Assembly (NCBI GenBank): GCA_903892565.1
Contig: CAITIX010000375.1
Span: 1-38,674 of the forward strand
Length of the DNA stretch: 38,674 nt
Source: an uncultured Acidobacteriia bacterium
GTDB taxonomy: Bacteria; Acidobacteriota; Terriglobia; Bryobacterales; Bryobacteraceae
Direction: 5' to 3'
Shown: positions 1-8,624 of the stretch, piece after piece
How the letters are laid out: the number at the start of each line of letters is the position of its first letter
Position numbering within the stretch: the first letter of the stretch is position 1
Notes under the pieces: generated by a model
Databases searched by the model: none
Told to the model about the DNA's origin: nothing
Seen by the model: the letters and a program-made list of their open reading frames with translations, nothing else
Program-made: the position numbers and the translations under genes

Positions 1-45
1 CTAGTGATGGCGCTGTTCGCGCTGACGACGTTGAAGCTGCGATGA
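1..45 (+). CDS. mraY: MraY, 3' end only (phospho-N-acetylmuramoyl-pentapeptide transferase)
   Basis: The window opens inside a frame that reads LVMALFALTTLKLR and stops with TGA at 43-45. A hydrophobic last helix followed by a short TLKLR-type basic tail is how MraY proteins usually end, and murD follows mraY in many dcw clusters. MraY is the inner membrane enzyme that makes lipid I from UDP-MurNAc-pentapeptide and undecaprenyl phosphate. The stop codon overlaps the first possible murD start as ATGA, so translation is probably coupled. Only 14 codons are visible; the call rests on this tail and on gene order. Confidence 0.8.
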   Translation, partial: LVMALFALTTLKLR

Positions 46-115
46 ATGATGTTGCGATGAATGATGTTGCGATGAATGATGTTGCGATGAAGAATGTTGC
101 GATGAAGCTGGAAGG
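41..115 (+). repeat. 15-bp tandem repeat across the mraY stop / murD start
   Basis: Three perfect copies of GATGAATGATGTTGC (41-55, 56-70, 71-85) are followed by a variant copy (86-100) and a degenerate fifth (101-115). Each unit carries an in-frame ATG, so murD has five possible starts, at 42, 57, 72, 87 and 102. The period is a multiple of three and keeps the murD frame open. The first unit contains the ATGA overlap with mraY. Confidence 0.95.
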
Positions 116-1421
116 AGCGAAAGTCGTGGTGGTGGGGATGGCGCGCAGCGGCGTTGCGGCGGCGGAGTTGCTCCGGTCTCAGGGCGCATTGGTGCGCGCG
201 GTGGACAGAAATCCCGCGAGCGTCGCTGGTCTTGCGGTGCTGCCGCAAACGTCGGAGTCTCTCGCGAACGCGGACCTTATTGTGCTCTCTCCGGGTGTTC
301 CCGCGGATCTGGATATTATCGAAGAGCAGCGCCGCAAGGGCGTCCAGGTGATTGGCGATCTGGAACTCGCGAGCTGGTTCCTGCGCGGTGAAATCATCGG
401 AATCACGGGCTCCAATGGCAAAACTACGACCACTGCTCTGACGGGTCACATCTTGAAATCCAGTGGGATCCCTGTGCAAGTTGGCGGCAATATCGGGACG
501 CCTCCCGCTTCGATGGTCGCGACCTCGAGCGATGCGCAGTGGAACGTTCTGGAGCTATCGAGCTTTCAACTGGAAACCACCGAAACGTTTCGCGCGCATA
601 TCGGCGCGGCGTTGAACGTCACGCCCGATCATTTGGATCGGCACTACACGCTGGAGCGTTACGCCGCCGCGAAAGCGCGCTTGTTTGTCAACCAGCAGGC
701 GGGAGATTTCGCGGTGCTGAATGCGGACGATGCGATGTGCCGGGATTATGCGAATGCGGGCAAGGGCACGCCGGTCTGGTTCAGCTCGACTCACGCAGCA
801 TCGGCAGGTGCGTTTCTTAGAGAGGGCCAACTGTTCCTGGATCACGAGCCGTTGATGCCGGCGGCCGAAGTCCCTCTGCGGGGTTTGCACAATTTGGAAA
901 ATACGATGGCGGCCGCGGCGATGGCGCGGCTTGCGGGCGCCACGCACGCAGACATTCGCGCGGCCGTTGCGACGTTTCCCGGCGTGGAGCATCGGCTCGA
1001 GTTTGTCCGCAATATCGGCGGTGTTGCGTGGTATAACGATTCAAAAGCTACGAACGTCGATGCCACGTTGAAAGCGATCGCTGCATTTGAGGGAGGCCTT
1101 TGGGTGATCCTGGGCGGGAAAGATAAGAACAGCGATTATGCTCCGCTGGCCGAGCCGCTGCGACAGAAGGCGCGCGGTATCCTGCTGATTGGCGCCGCCG
1201 CGGAAAAGATCGAAGAGCAACTGCGTGAAGCCGGTCTTGCGGCAAGCGCCGGGGTCGAGATGCTGCGGCCGGTTACCTTGGAGGCCGCCATTGCTGTTGC
1301 GCGCGATCGCGCAACGTCCGGCGAGACGGTTTTGCTTGCGCCCGCTTGCGCGAGCTTTGATCAATTTGAGAACTTTGAGCATCGCGGACGTGAATTTAAG
1401 CGGTTCGTGAACGCAATATGA
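42..1421 (+). CDS. murD: UDP-N-acetylmuramoyl-L-alanine--D-glutamate ligase (MurD)
   Basis: Cytoplasmic Mur ligase that adds D-glutamate to UDP-MurNAc-L-Ala using ATP. Read from 42 it is 459 residues. An N-terminal dinucleotide-like domain begins at about residue 22 (KLEGAKVVVVGMARSG). The ATP loop GSNGKTTTT is at 123-131. The NVTPDHLDRH and DSKATN Mur-ligase motifs follow, and the C-terminal CASFDQFENFEHRG block is diagnostic of MurD. The first 20 residues are translated tandem repeat (MNDVA units) and are not family sequence. The ATG at 102, giving MKLEGAKVVVVG, matches the usual family start, while 42 gives ATGA coupling to mraY. The next gene, ftsW, starts 10 bp downstream. Confidence 0.97.
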   Translation: MNDVAMNDVAMNDVAMKNVAMKLEGAKVVVVGMARSGVAAAELLRSQGALVRAVDRNPASVAGLAVLPQTSESLANADLIVLSPGVPADLDIIEEQRRKGVQVIGDLELASWFLRGEIIGITGSNGKTTTTALTGHILKSSGIPVQVGGNIGTPPASMVATSSDAQWNVLELSSFQLETTETFRAHIGAALNVTPDHLDRHYTLERYAAAKARLFVNQQAGDFAVLNADDAMCRDYANAGKGTPVWFSSTHAASAGAFLREGQLFLDHEPLMPAAEVPLRGLHNLENTMAAAAMARLAGATHADIRAAVATFPGVEHRLEFVRNIGGVAWYNDSKATNVDATLKAIAAFEGGLWVILGGKDKNSDYAPLAEPLRQKARGILLIGAAAEKIEEQLREAGLAASAGVEMLRPVTLEAAIAVARDRATSGETVLLAPACASFDQFENFEHRGREFKRFVNAI

Positions 1422-1431
1422 GCGAGGGATT

Positions 1432-2574
1432 GTGGCGCGCCTAAGAACAGACTGGATCCTCTTTCTGACCATCGTCGCGATGGTCTGCTTCGGCCTGGTC
1501 ATTATGTACAGCGCCTCCAGCGCGCTGGCCGAGCTGCGCTATCACGTGGCGCCATACTTTTTCGTGATCCGCCAAATCGGTTGGGCGGCAGTGTCGTTTT
1601 GCGTGCTGATGTACTTCAAGCGGATGGACTACCGACGCATGAACAATCCAGCGTGGGCTTTCTCCGGCTTGGGACTCGTGCTGACGCTACTCGTTCTGGT
1701 GTACTTTGCGGATCCTCATCAGCACCGCTGGTTCAGGCTCCCGGGCATCGGGTCCTTTCAACCCTCAGAGTTCGCCAAGCCCGCGCTGATCTTGTTCTTG
1801 GCGTATTTCATCGCACGGCGGGCGCATGTGATTAACGATCGCCGCACGCTGCGCCAGGCAGTGGTCGCGATCCTCATGCTGGCGTTCATGGTGGTGGTGG
1901 CCGATCTCGGCACTGCGTTGGTCCCAGTCATCACCGCGGTGCTGGTGTTTTGGATCGCGGGCTTGGACTGGCGCTACATGCTGCGGATTGCGGCGATTGG
2001 CGTCCTGCTGGTCAGCGTCGCGATCGCCTCAAAAGGTTATCGTTTGGGTCGCATCATTGCATACGTGGATCCGGATTACTCGAAGCTTGAAGTGGTCGAC
2101 ACGCACGGCTGGGTTCGCTCCTACATTCAGCGCTCGACGACTGTGCGCGATGCCAGCTATCAGGCGCGCCAATCGAAGATCGCAGTCGGCACCGGCGGCA
2201 TTTTCGGCGTGGGGCTGATGCAGGGAAAACAGAAGCTGATGTTCCTGCCGGACGCGCACACTGATTTTATTTTTGCGACCGTTGGGGAAGAGCTCGGGTT
2301 GTGGGGCTCGACGGCGGTGATCATCGGCTTCCTTGTGATTCTGTGGCGAGGAGCGCGTCTGTTCGTGCTGGCGACGGATGATTTCGGGAAATACCTGGCG
2401 CTCGGCGTGACGCTATCGATCGTGGTGCAGGCGTTTATCAATATGAGCGTCGTGCTCGATATGGCGCCCACCAAGGGATTTCCCTTGCCGATGATTAGCT
2501 TCGGCGGTAGCTCTCTGTTGAGCACGCTCACTTCGCTCGGGATGCTGTTGAGCGTCAGTGAGCACGAGGGCTAG
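1432..2574 (+). CDS. ftsW: Lipid II polymerase / cell division protein FtsW
   Basis: SEDS-family septal peptidoglycan glycosyltransferase in the inner membrane, working with a class B PBP. It is 380 residues and consists of successive hydrophobic helices. Visible motifs are the early VIMYSASS segment, GSFQPSEFAKPALI at about 107-120, DLGTAL, the extracytoplasmic LPDAHTDFIFATVGEELG loop and GFPLPMISFGGSS near the end. Asp278 in the HTD triplet matches the catalytic Asp known for the family. The GTG start at 1432 follows a GAGGG stretch at 1424-1428; the ATG overlapping the murD stop leads to an early stop in another frame. It could only be confused with RodA, but position between murD and murG fits FtsW. 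Confidence 0.95.
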   Translation: MARLRTDWILFLTIVAMVCFGLVIMYSASSALAELRYHVAPYFFVIRQIGWAAVSFCVLMYFKRMDYRRMNNPAWAFSGLGLVLTLLVLVYFADPHQHRWFRLPGIGSFQPSEFAKPALILFLAYFIARRAHVINDRRTLRQAVVAILMLAFMVVVADLGTALVPVITAVLVFWIAGLDWRYMLRIAAIGVLLVSVAIASKGYRLGRIIAYVDPDYSKLEVVDTHGWVRSYIQRSTTVRDASYQARQSKIAVGTGGIFGVGLMQGKQKLMFLPDAHTDFIFATVGEELGLWGSTAVIIGFLVILWRGARLFVLATDDFGKYLALGVTLSIVVQAFINMSVVLDMAPTKGFPLPMISFGGSSLLSTLTSLGMLLSVSEHEG

Positions 2575-2576
2575 CG

Positions 2577-3662
2577 TTGCCGTTCACGTTCGTTATGGCC
2601 GGCGGAGGCACGGGTGGGCACGTGGTTCCCGCGCTGGCCGTGGCGCGCGAATTGCGCTCGCGCGGCCACCACTGCGTCTTTGTCGGCGTCAAGCGAGGGA
2701 TGGAATCGAACCTTGTGCCTGCGGAAAACTTTCCGATCGAGTGGATCGAAACCGGAGCGCTTAATCGCGTCGGTTGGAAGCAAACGATTGCGACGCTTTC
2801 GAGGCTCCCGGGCGCTGTGTTGCAGGCGGCCAGGATTCTGAGCCGCGTTCATCCGCAGGCGATTTTCTCGATGGGCGGTTATGTCGCGGGGCCCGTGCTG
2901 ATGGCTGCGGCGCGCAAGCGAATTCCCATAGCGATGATGGAGCCGAACGCGGTTCCGGGATTCACGCACCGCAGGTTGGCGCGCTACGCGGCCCGCGCGT
3001 TGGTGAGCTTCCCACAGACGGCGCGCTGGTTTCCGCGCTGCGAAACCGAAGTTACGGGCCTTCCCGTGCGCCACGAGTTCTTCTCCGTCGGGCGCAAGTC
3101 GCCCGCGACGCCTGCCACGATTTTGATCACGGGTGGCAGTCAGGGATCGCGAACCTTGAATCGCGCCGTGGCCGAAAGCTGGGCGCTGTGGCCGCAGGGC
3201 GCGGTGCGGCTCATTCACCAGACGGGTGCCCGTATGTTCGAGGAATTAGCTCCTCGTTTTCGCGAAAGCGGCGTGGCCGGTGAAATTTCGGCGTTCATTG
3301 GCGAAATGCCACATGTGTTCGAGCAGGCGGATCTCGTCGTGAGTCGCGCGGGCATGGGCGCGGTGAGCGAACTTGCCGCAGCGGGCAAGCCTTCGATTCT
3401 GGTGCCGTTTCCAGGCGCGAGCGACGATCATCAACTGCACAACGCCCTGGCCATGCAGAAGGCGGGCGCGGCGCTCCTGATTGTGGACAAAGACCTGACC
3501 GGGCGGCGGCTGGTGCAGGAAGTATTGCAATTGATCGGGGATCCGGCAAGGCTTGAGGCGATGGGAGCGGCGGCCAAGGAGTTCTCGAAATCCGGGGCGG
3601 CGGAACGGGCGGCGGACGTCCTAGAAGATTTGGCGGGAAGCTTTGGCCGCGGGTCTCGATAA
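2577..3662 (+). CDS. murG: UDP-GlcNAc:undecaprenyl-PP-MurNAc-pentapeptide GlcNAc transferase (MurG)
   Basis: GT-B glycosyltransferase on the inner face of the inner membrane that converts lipid I to lipid II. It is 361 residues, normal for MurG. The glycine-rich GGGTGGH loop is at 9-15, with the conserved His15. PNAVPG follows, then ITGGSQGS opening the C-terminal domain. The donor-binding region reads VVSRAGMGAVSELAAAGKPSILVPFPGASDDHQ. The start is a TTG two bases after the ftsW stop; it gives MPFTFVMAGGGTGGH, correctly spaced for the family, so translation is probably coupled to ftsW. A 56-bp spacer with its own promoter candidate separates it from murC. Confidence 0.96.
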   Translation: MPFTFVMAGGGTGGHVVPALAVARELRSRGHHCVFVGVKRGMESNLVPAENFPIEWIETGALNRVGWKQTIATLSRLPGAVLQAARILSRVHPQAIFSMGGYVAGPVLMAAARKRIPIAMMEPNAVPGFTHRRLARYAARALVSFPQTARWFPRCETEVTGLPVRHEFFSVGRKSPATPATILITGGSQGSRTLNRAVAESWALWPQGAVRLIHQTGARMFEELAPRFRESGVAGEISAFIGEMPHVFEQADLVVSRAGMGAVSELAAAGKPSILVPFPGASDDHQLHNALAMQKAGAALLIVDKDLTGRRLVQEVLQLIGDPARLEAMGAAAKEFSKSGAAERAADVLEDLAGSFGRGSR

Positions 3663-3678
3663 ATGTCGAAAACAGGCA

Positions 3679-3707
3679 TTGACAGGCGTGTGGAAAGCCG
3701 AAACAAT
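3679..3707 (+). promoter_or_regulatory. Candidate internal promoter for murC
   Basis: A perfect TTGACA (3679-3684) is followed after 17 bp by AACAAT (3702-3707), a 4 of 6 match to TATAAT. Transcription would begin around 3714, only a few bases before the murC ATG at 3719, and no Shine-Dalgarno sequence lies in the AT-rich stretch before that ATG. Taken together this suggests a nearly leaderless murC transcript, in addition to read-through from murG. Confidence 0.5.
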
Positions 3708-3718
3708 ACATTAATAAA

Positions 3719-5098
3719 ATGTTTTTCAAGCGACAGCCCGTTCACTTCGTCGGCATCGGCGGAATCGGCATGAGCGGGCTCGCGGAAGTGCTACTAGAGA
3801 TGGGTTATCCGGTCACAGGCTCGGACTTGAAACGCTCCGCCATCACCGATGGTCTGGTGGCGCACGGAGCCGTGTTCTATGAGTCGCACGCAGCGGCCAA
3901 CCTGGGCGAGGCGAAGGCTGTTGTAGTGACGACGGCGGTGCGCGCGGACAATCCGGAGCTGGTGGAGGCGCGCCGTCGCCGCCTTCCCATCGTGCACCGG
4001 GGTGAGTTGCTCGCCGAGCTCATGCGCCAGAAGTTCGGGATCGCCATTGCGGGCAGCCATGGGAAAACAACCACGACGTCGATGGTTGCAGGCATTCTGA
4101 ATCACGCTCAACTGGATCCTACGGTAGTGGTGGGCGGTCGCGTGGGCTCTATGGGTGGCGCGAACGCGCGACTGGGCCGCAGCGAGTACATGGTGGTGGA
4201 AAGCGACGAAAGCGACGGATCGTTTCTCAAGCTTGCGCCGATCCTCGTGGTTGTGACCAACATCGATCGCGAGCATTTGGATCACTACTCGGGGATCGAA
4301 GAGATCCGCAAGACGTTCGCCGAATTTATCGGCAAGGTGCCTTTTTACGGTGCTGCGGTTGTGTGCATCGATGACGAAAACATCCGGCAGATGCTTCCGT
4401 CGCTGCGCTGCCGCGTGATCACGTACGGATCGAGCGCCCAGGCCGATATTCGTGTGACCCATTCCTCGGCCGGCCACATGGCCAGCGAATTTCACTTGGT
4501 GGCGCGCGATCGCGATCTCGGCTGCTTCCGCTTGCCGGTGCCTGGGGCGCATAACGTCCTAAACGCCGCAGCGGCGGTTGCAATCGGCTTGGAGTTGGAA
4601 ATTCCGCTCGAGACGATTCGCGAAGCGCTTGCGGACTTCAGCGGCGTGGAACGGCGTTTCCAGATCAAGGGAACGGCCAGCGGCGTTACGGTGGTGGACG
4701 ATTATGGTCATCACCCCACGGAGATTCGTGCAACGTTGTCCTCTGCGCGCGCTTGTAGCTTTCCACGCGTGCACGTGCTGTTTCAGCCGCATCGCTACAC
4801 GCGCACGCAGGCGTTGATGGACGATTTTGCGCATGCGTTCGATCAGGCGGATACGGTCCACGTCACGGATATCTACGCCGCATCCGAACAACCCATCGAC
4901 GGCGTTACCGCGCAAGCGCTCGCCAAAAAAATGACAGTCCACGGACATCGTAGAGCTTGTTACGTAGGATCACTCGAGCAGGGCATCGACTCTGTGATCG
5001 CCGCGGCAGCCGCGGGTGACGTGATCATCACGTTGGGAGCGGGAAATGTTTCGCAGGCGGCAAATCAAATCCTGGCGCGACTGAAAGGGGACAGGTAG
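3719..5098 (+). CDS. murC: UDP-N-acetylmuramate--L-alanine ligase (MurC)
   Basis: Cytoplasmic ATP-dependent ligase that adds L-Ala to UDP-MurNAc, the first step of stem peptide synthesis. It is 459 residues. The N-terminal nucleotide-sugar domain has HFVGIGGIGMSG at 9-20. The ATP loop GSHGKTTTT is at 112-120. The Mur-ligase motifs ESDESDGSF, NIDREHLDHY and DDYGHHPTEI (C-terminal domain) all follow. The GSHGKT loop and the double-glycine start separate MurC from MurD and MurE. The ATG lies in AT-rich sequence without a ribosome binding site. Its stop is one base before the ftsQ start, with no murB or ddl gene in between. Confidence 0.97.
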   Translation: MFFKRQPVHFVGIGGIGMSGLAEVLLEMGYPVTGSDLKRSAITDGLVAHGAVFYESHAAANLGEAKAVVVTTAVRADNPELVEARRRRLPIVHRGELLAELMRQKFGIAIAGSHGKTTTTSMVAGILNHAQLDPTVVVGGRVGSMGGANARLGRSEYMVVESDESDGSFLKLAPILVVVTNIDREHLDHYSGIEEIRKTFAEFIGKVPFYGAAVVCIDDENIRQMLPSLRCRVITYGSSAQADIRVTHSSAGHMASEFHLVARDRDLGCFRLPVPGAHNVLNAAAAVAIGLELEIPLETIREALADFSGVERRFQIKGTASGVTVVDDYGHHPTEIRATLSSARACSFPRVHVLFQPHRYTRTQALMDDFAHAFDQADTVHVTDIYAASEQPIDGVTAQALAKKMTVHGHRRACYVGSLEQGIDSVIAAAAAGDVIITLGAGNVSQAANQILARLKGDR

Positions 5099-5099
5099 C

Positions 5100-6005
5100 G
5101 TGGCGCGCCGAAGATACGAAGACGACGAGGAGGAGTTGTTGCCTGGCATCGATGCGCCCGAAGAGCGCGCTGGGCGTTCCGGTGGCGCTCGCCCGGTTGT
5201 GGCGCGATCCAGAAACGACCGTCCGCGCGTTCGTGGCGTGGCTCCTCCGGTGGTGGCCATTTCGCGCGTGAAAGTGACGGCACGTGTGCTCGCGGGTGTC
5301 GTTCTGCTTGGCGCGGGGCTTTACGGCTTTCACAAAGTCGAGCAGTTTCTGATTCGCGATCCGCGCTTCGCTCTTAACGGCACGGACGGCGCGACGTCTA
5401 CGCTGGAGATTCGCGGCGCCGTGCATGCATCGACGCGTGCCCTGGAGGCTGCCTTCCGGAACGATTCCGGACGTAGCGTCTACCTCATGCCTCTTGCCGA
5501 TCGCGGCGCCAGCCTGCGCGCGGTAGATTGGGTCAAAGATGCGGCGGTTGTGCGAGCTTGGCCGAATCGCGTGTTCGTGCATGTATCCGAACGCCAGCCC
5601 GTGGCATTCGTCACGCTGGGCACGTCGCAATTTGGATTGATCGACGAAGACGGCGTGATCCTGCCTCCCGCGCCCGATCGTTTTCACCTGCCCGTGTTGA
5701 GCGGTGTTCGACCGGGCGATTCTCCGGACATCCGCAAACGCAGCGTCCGCCGCATGATCAGTCTGCTGGCGGGATTGGGTGCAGGGGCAAAGGACGTTGC
5801 CGAAGTGGATGTGTCCGATACCAGCAATCTCAAGGTGAAGCAATCCTCGGGCGGCCGCATGGTGACGTTGCTTTTGGGCGACAAGAACTTTGACGCGCGT
5901 TACCGGAATTTCGCGAATCACTTTAGCGAAATCCAGCAGAAGCTGCCGGGAGCCGCGACACTCGATTTGAGAATTGAAGATCGCATTACGGTAGTCGATC
6001 AATAA
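5100..6005 (+). CDS. ftsQ: Cell division protein FtsQ (POTRA domain)
   Basis: Bitopic inner membrane divisome protein that links early and late division proteins through its periplasmic part. It is 301 residues. A charged, Arg-rich cytoplasmic tail covers residues 1 to about 58, one transmembrane helix about 60-76, a POTRA-like domain about 84-150, and then the FtsQ beta domain (VDWVKDAAVVRAWPNRVFVHVSERQPVAF). The GTG start follows an AGGGGACAGG purine tract in the end of murC. The tail is not well conserved in the family, so identity rests on the POTRA/FtsQ pattern and on position before ftsA. Its stop lies in a 15-bp tandem repeat. Confidence 0.92.
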   Translation: MARRRYEDDEEELLPGIDAPEERAGRSGGARPVVARSRNDRPRVRGVAPPVVAISRVKVTARVLAGVVLLGAGLYGFHKVEQFLIRDPRFALNGTDGATSTLEIRGAVHASTRALEAAFRNDSGRSVYLMPLADRGASLRAVDWVKDAAVVRAWPNRVFVHVSERQPVAFVTLGTSQFGLIDEDGVILPPAPDRFHLPVLSGVRPGDSPDIRKRSVRRMISLLAGLGAGAKDVAEVDVSDTSNLKVKQSSGGRMVTLLLGDKNFDARYRNFANHFSEIQQKLPGAATLDLRIEDRITVVDQ

Positions 6006-6041
6006 GAGCGGGATCAATAAGAAGTGGATCAATGAGATGAA
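5997..6041 (+). repeat. 15-bp tandem repeat across the ftsQ stop / ftsA start
   Basis: Three 15-bp units start with GATCAAT: GATCAATAAGAGCGG (5997-6011), GATCAATAAGAAGTG (6012-6026) and GATCAATGAGATGAA (6027-6041). The ftsQ stop TAA lies in unit 1. Units 2 and 3 repeat an in-frame stop (TAA, then TGA), and unit 3 contains the ftsA ATG at 6037. The period equals that of the unrelated repeat at the mraY/murD junction. Confidence 0.9.
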
Positions 6042-7245
6042 CAGCCGCAATTCACAACTTGCCGTCGGAGTGGACGCCGGAGCGCATCGGACGCGCGTCG
6101 TCGTCTGTCTGCTCGAAGACGGCGCCTTACGCTTTTTGTCCCACGGGCTCTCTCCTTCCGCCGGTTGGTCCAAAGGACGGATTATCGATCAGGGCGCGGT
6201 GGCCGAATCGATCCACGCCGCTGTGATCGACGCGGAACGCGGTGCGGGGATTTCGGTGGACGCTGCGACACTCGGCGTGGGCGGCATGGAAATCCGTGGC
6301 GCGCAGAGCCGGGGACTCTATGAATTCGGCCGATCCCATGAAGTAGATGTCGAGGATCTCTCCTACGCAGTGTCCTTGGCTTCCGAAGTGCGGCTGGAGC
6401 GCGGCCGCATGCTGTTGCACGCACTGCCGCAGGATTTTACGCTCGACGGCCGTTCCGGATTTCGCAAGCCGCAGAGAAGTTATTGCACGCGCCTCGAAGC
6501 GAACGTTCACATCGTCACAACGGACACGGCGGAACATCAGGCGCTGGTCGCCGCCGCGCATATGGCGCACCTTGCCGTGGAAGAAACCGTGTTTGAGCCG
6601 ATGGCCGCGGCTTATGCTTGCATCCGTCCGGAAGGTCGCGCGCGCGGCGCCGCGCTGGTGGATTTTGGGATGCACTCCACAGATTTAGTGGTCTACGATG
6701 GCGACGCGCTCTTGCTCGCCGGGAGCATTCCAGTATGGGCCGATCACATGACGCGCGATATCGCCACCATGTTCAAGGCGACGTATGAAGACGCCGAATG
6801 TTTGAAACAGGAATATGGATGCGCGTTGTTGGGGCTGACGTCGGAGTCCTCGTATATTGAAGTGCCGTCGCCCGAAGGACGGCCCTTGCGCGAGGCTCGC
6901 CGCAGCGACCTGATCGAAATTCTGGAAGCGCGCGCCGAAGAGATTTTCCTGCATGTCCTTACGGAACTGCAACGCGTGGGTAAGGAACGAACCTTGTACG
7001 AGGGCATCATGCTGACGGGCGGCGGAGCGCTGTTGCCGGGAATGTGCGACATGGCCGAGCGCGTCCTGAATTGTCAGGCCGCAAATGGCTTGGCAACTGA
7101 AGAAGATATTGGCGGCTGGCCCGAAGAATTGAAAACGCCCGTCTGGACTACGGCAGCCGGGCTGGCCATGTATTCCGCGAAGTTGAAGCTCCACAAACCC
7201 GCACGGCGCAGTGCCGGCGGACTGATGGGGCTGGTGTTGAAGTGA
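6037..7245 (+). CDS. ftsA: Cell division protein FtsA (actin-like)
   Basis: Actin-like ATPase that tethers FtsZ filaments to the inner membrane and recruits later division proteins. It is 402 residues. The phosphate-1 motif appears as VGVDAGAHRTRVVV near the N terminus. The phosphate-2 region is ALVDFGMHSTDLVVYDG and the adenosine motif is MLTGGGALLPGM. The tail SAGGLMGLVLK could form the amphipathic membrane-targeting helix, although it is short. The ATG at 6037 lies in the last unit of a tandem repeat and has only a weak purine stretch before it, so coupling with ftsQ is likely. ftsZ follows after 54 bp. Confidence 0.95.
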   Translation: MNSRNSQLAVGVDAGAHRTRVVVCLLEDGALRFLSHGLSPSAGWSKGRIIDQGAVAESIHAAVIDAERGAGISVDAATLGVGGMEIRGAQSRGLYEFGRSHEVDVEDLSYAVSLASEVRLERGRMLLHALPQDFTLDGRSGFRKPQRSYCTRLEANVHIVTTDTAEHQALVAAAHMAHLAVEETVFEPMAAAYACIRPEGRARGAALVDFGMHSTDLVVYDGDALLLAGSIPVWADHMTRDIATMFKATYEDAECLKQEYGCALLGLTSESSYIEVPSPEGRPLREARRSDLIEILEARAEEIFLHVLTELQRVGKERTLYEGIMLTGGGALLPGMCDMAERVLNCQAANGLATEEDIGGWPEELKTPVWTTAAGLAMYSAKLKLHKPARRSAGGLMGLVLK

Positions 7246-7299
7246 GCTTTCGTTTGCAACGTAGTCTTGATACAGAGCGTGCGTAAGGAGACCTGATTT

Positions 7300-8607
7300 A
7301 TGGCACTCGATGCTTTGAAGTTTGTGATGGAAGACGCGGAACCGCGTACTCGCATTCGCGTTCTCGGCGTGGGCGGCGGCGGATCGAATGCCGTGGCGCG
7401 GATGTTCAATGAAGGATTGTCCGGCGTCGAATTCTGCGTGCTGAACACGGACGCGCAGGCGCTTGCGGCTTCACCGGTTCCTCAGCAACTCGCCATTGGA
7501 TCCAAAATCACAAGCGGTCTGGGCGCGGGGGCCGATCCCGCCATGGGCCGCCAGGCGGCGCTCGAAGACACCGAGCGCATCATCGATCTTCTGGAAGGCG
7601 CCGACATGGTCTTCGTCACCGCGGGCCTCGGCGGAGGCACCGGTACGGGAGCCGCGCCCGTGATCGCGTCGCTCGCAAAAGAACTGGGCGCGCTGACGGT
7701 CGCTGTGGTGACCAAGCCCTTCGCGTTCGAAGGCCCGAAGCGTCGCAAGCAGGCGGAGCAGGGCTTGGCCGAACTCGCGAGCGTGGTGGATACCGTCATC
7801 ACGATTCAGAACGATCAACTGCTGGATCTTGTCCCGAAGGGCACCAGCTTCTTTGACGCGTTTCGGACGGCGGACGACGTACTTCGTCAGGCCGTGCAAG
7901 GCATTAGTGACATCATCACGACGCCGGGTTTGGTGAATCGCGATTTCTCGGACATTCGTTCGATTATGAGCGGCATGGGTTACGCGATGATGGGCACGGC
8001 TACGGCCAAGGGCGAGAACGCCTGCGTTGTGGCGGCACAGAAGGCCATCAGTTCTGCACTTATGGAGTCGGGCGGCGTGCGTGGGGCTCGGGGGATATTG
8101 ATCAACATCACCGCGTCCAGCCATTTGGGATTGCACGAAGTCAACGATGCCTGCACGCTCATTTCCGACGCCACGGAAAACGACGACGCGCAGGTGAACT
8201 TCGGTGTGGTGCTGGATGAATCCATGGGAGAGGACGTCAAGATCACGGTGATCGCCACTGGCTTTGTGCGCGAGAACCTGCCGCGCATTGAGCGCAAGAC
8301 GATCCGTACGAATGCGACCTCTCGTCCCGAGCTGGCGCAGCAACCCGAACTTGTGGAGCCGCACTACGAGCCGGCTGTCGAACCGCAGCAGCCCGCATTT
8401 GCGGAGGCGTCTTCGGCTGAACCTATCGTCGAGGAAACGATCTCCGAACCAGTTATCCCCGACCAAATTCCCGTAGAGCATCTTCAGGACGAGCAGCCGA
8501 TCGCCATGGCGGCCGCAGCCAATGCCGCGAAGAGCGAAGCGGAGAAATTGTTCGACGATCTGGAAGTCCCGGCCATTATGCGCCGGTCGCGCCGCTTGGT
8601 GCAGTAA
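7300..8607 (+). CDS. ftsZ: Cell division GTPase FtsZ
   Basis: Tubulin-like GTPase that forms the cytokinetic ring. It is 435 residues. The GTP-binding residues are [10 protein letters not shown] at 23-32, NTDAQAL at 49-55 and the tubulin signature [10 protein letters not shown] at 111-120. The synergy-loop region reads [15 protein letters not shown], a slight variant of the common NVDFADV. A long acidic, Pro/Glu-rich linker (about 340-415) follows, and the conserved tail [12 protein letters not shown] that binds FtsA closes the protein. The start has a good AAGGAG ribosome binding site upstream. It is the last gene of the cluster and is followed by a hairpin and a convergent gene. Confidence 0.98.
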   Translation: MALDALKFVMEDAEPRTRIRVLGVGGGGSNAVARMFNEGLSGVEFCVLNTDAQALAASPVPQQLAIGSKITSGLGAGADPAMGRQAALEDTERIIDLLEGADMVFVTAGLGGGTGTGAAPVIASLAKELGALTVAVVTKPFAFEGPKRRKQAEQGLAELASVVDTVITIQNDQLLDLVPKGTSFFDAFRTADDVLRQAVQGISDIITTPGLVNRDFSDIRSIMSGMGYAMMGTATAKGENACVVAAQKAISSALMESGGVRGARGILINITASSHLGLHEVNDACTLISDATENDDAQVNFGVVLDESMGEDVKITVIATGFVRENLPRIERKTIRTNATSRPELAQQPELVEPHYEPAVEPQQPAFAEASSAEPIVEETISEPVIPDQIPVEHLQDEQPIAMAAAANAAKSEAEKLFDDLEVPAIMRRSRRLVQ

Positions 8608-8624
8608 CGGCCCGGCCCGTTTTA
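8606..8624 (+). terminator. Short intrinsic terminator after ftsZ
   Basis: AACGG (8606-8610) pairs with CCGTT (8617-8621) around a 6-base loop, followed by more T residues. It begins inside the ftsZ stop codon and overlaps the stop codon of the converging yjbQ gene. The stem is only 5 bp, so strength is uncertain, but the position is right for ending the dcw transcript. Confidence 0.5.

Noticed and set aside
5028-6173. 381-residue open frame on the - strand antisense to ftsQ
   Set aside because: It overlaps ftsQ completely, has no known motif and a composition typical of antisense of GC-rich genes.
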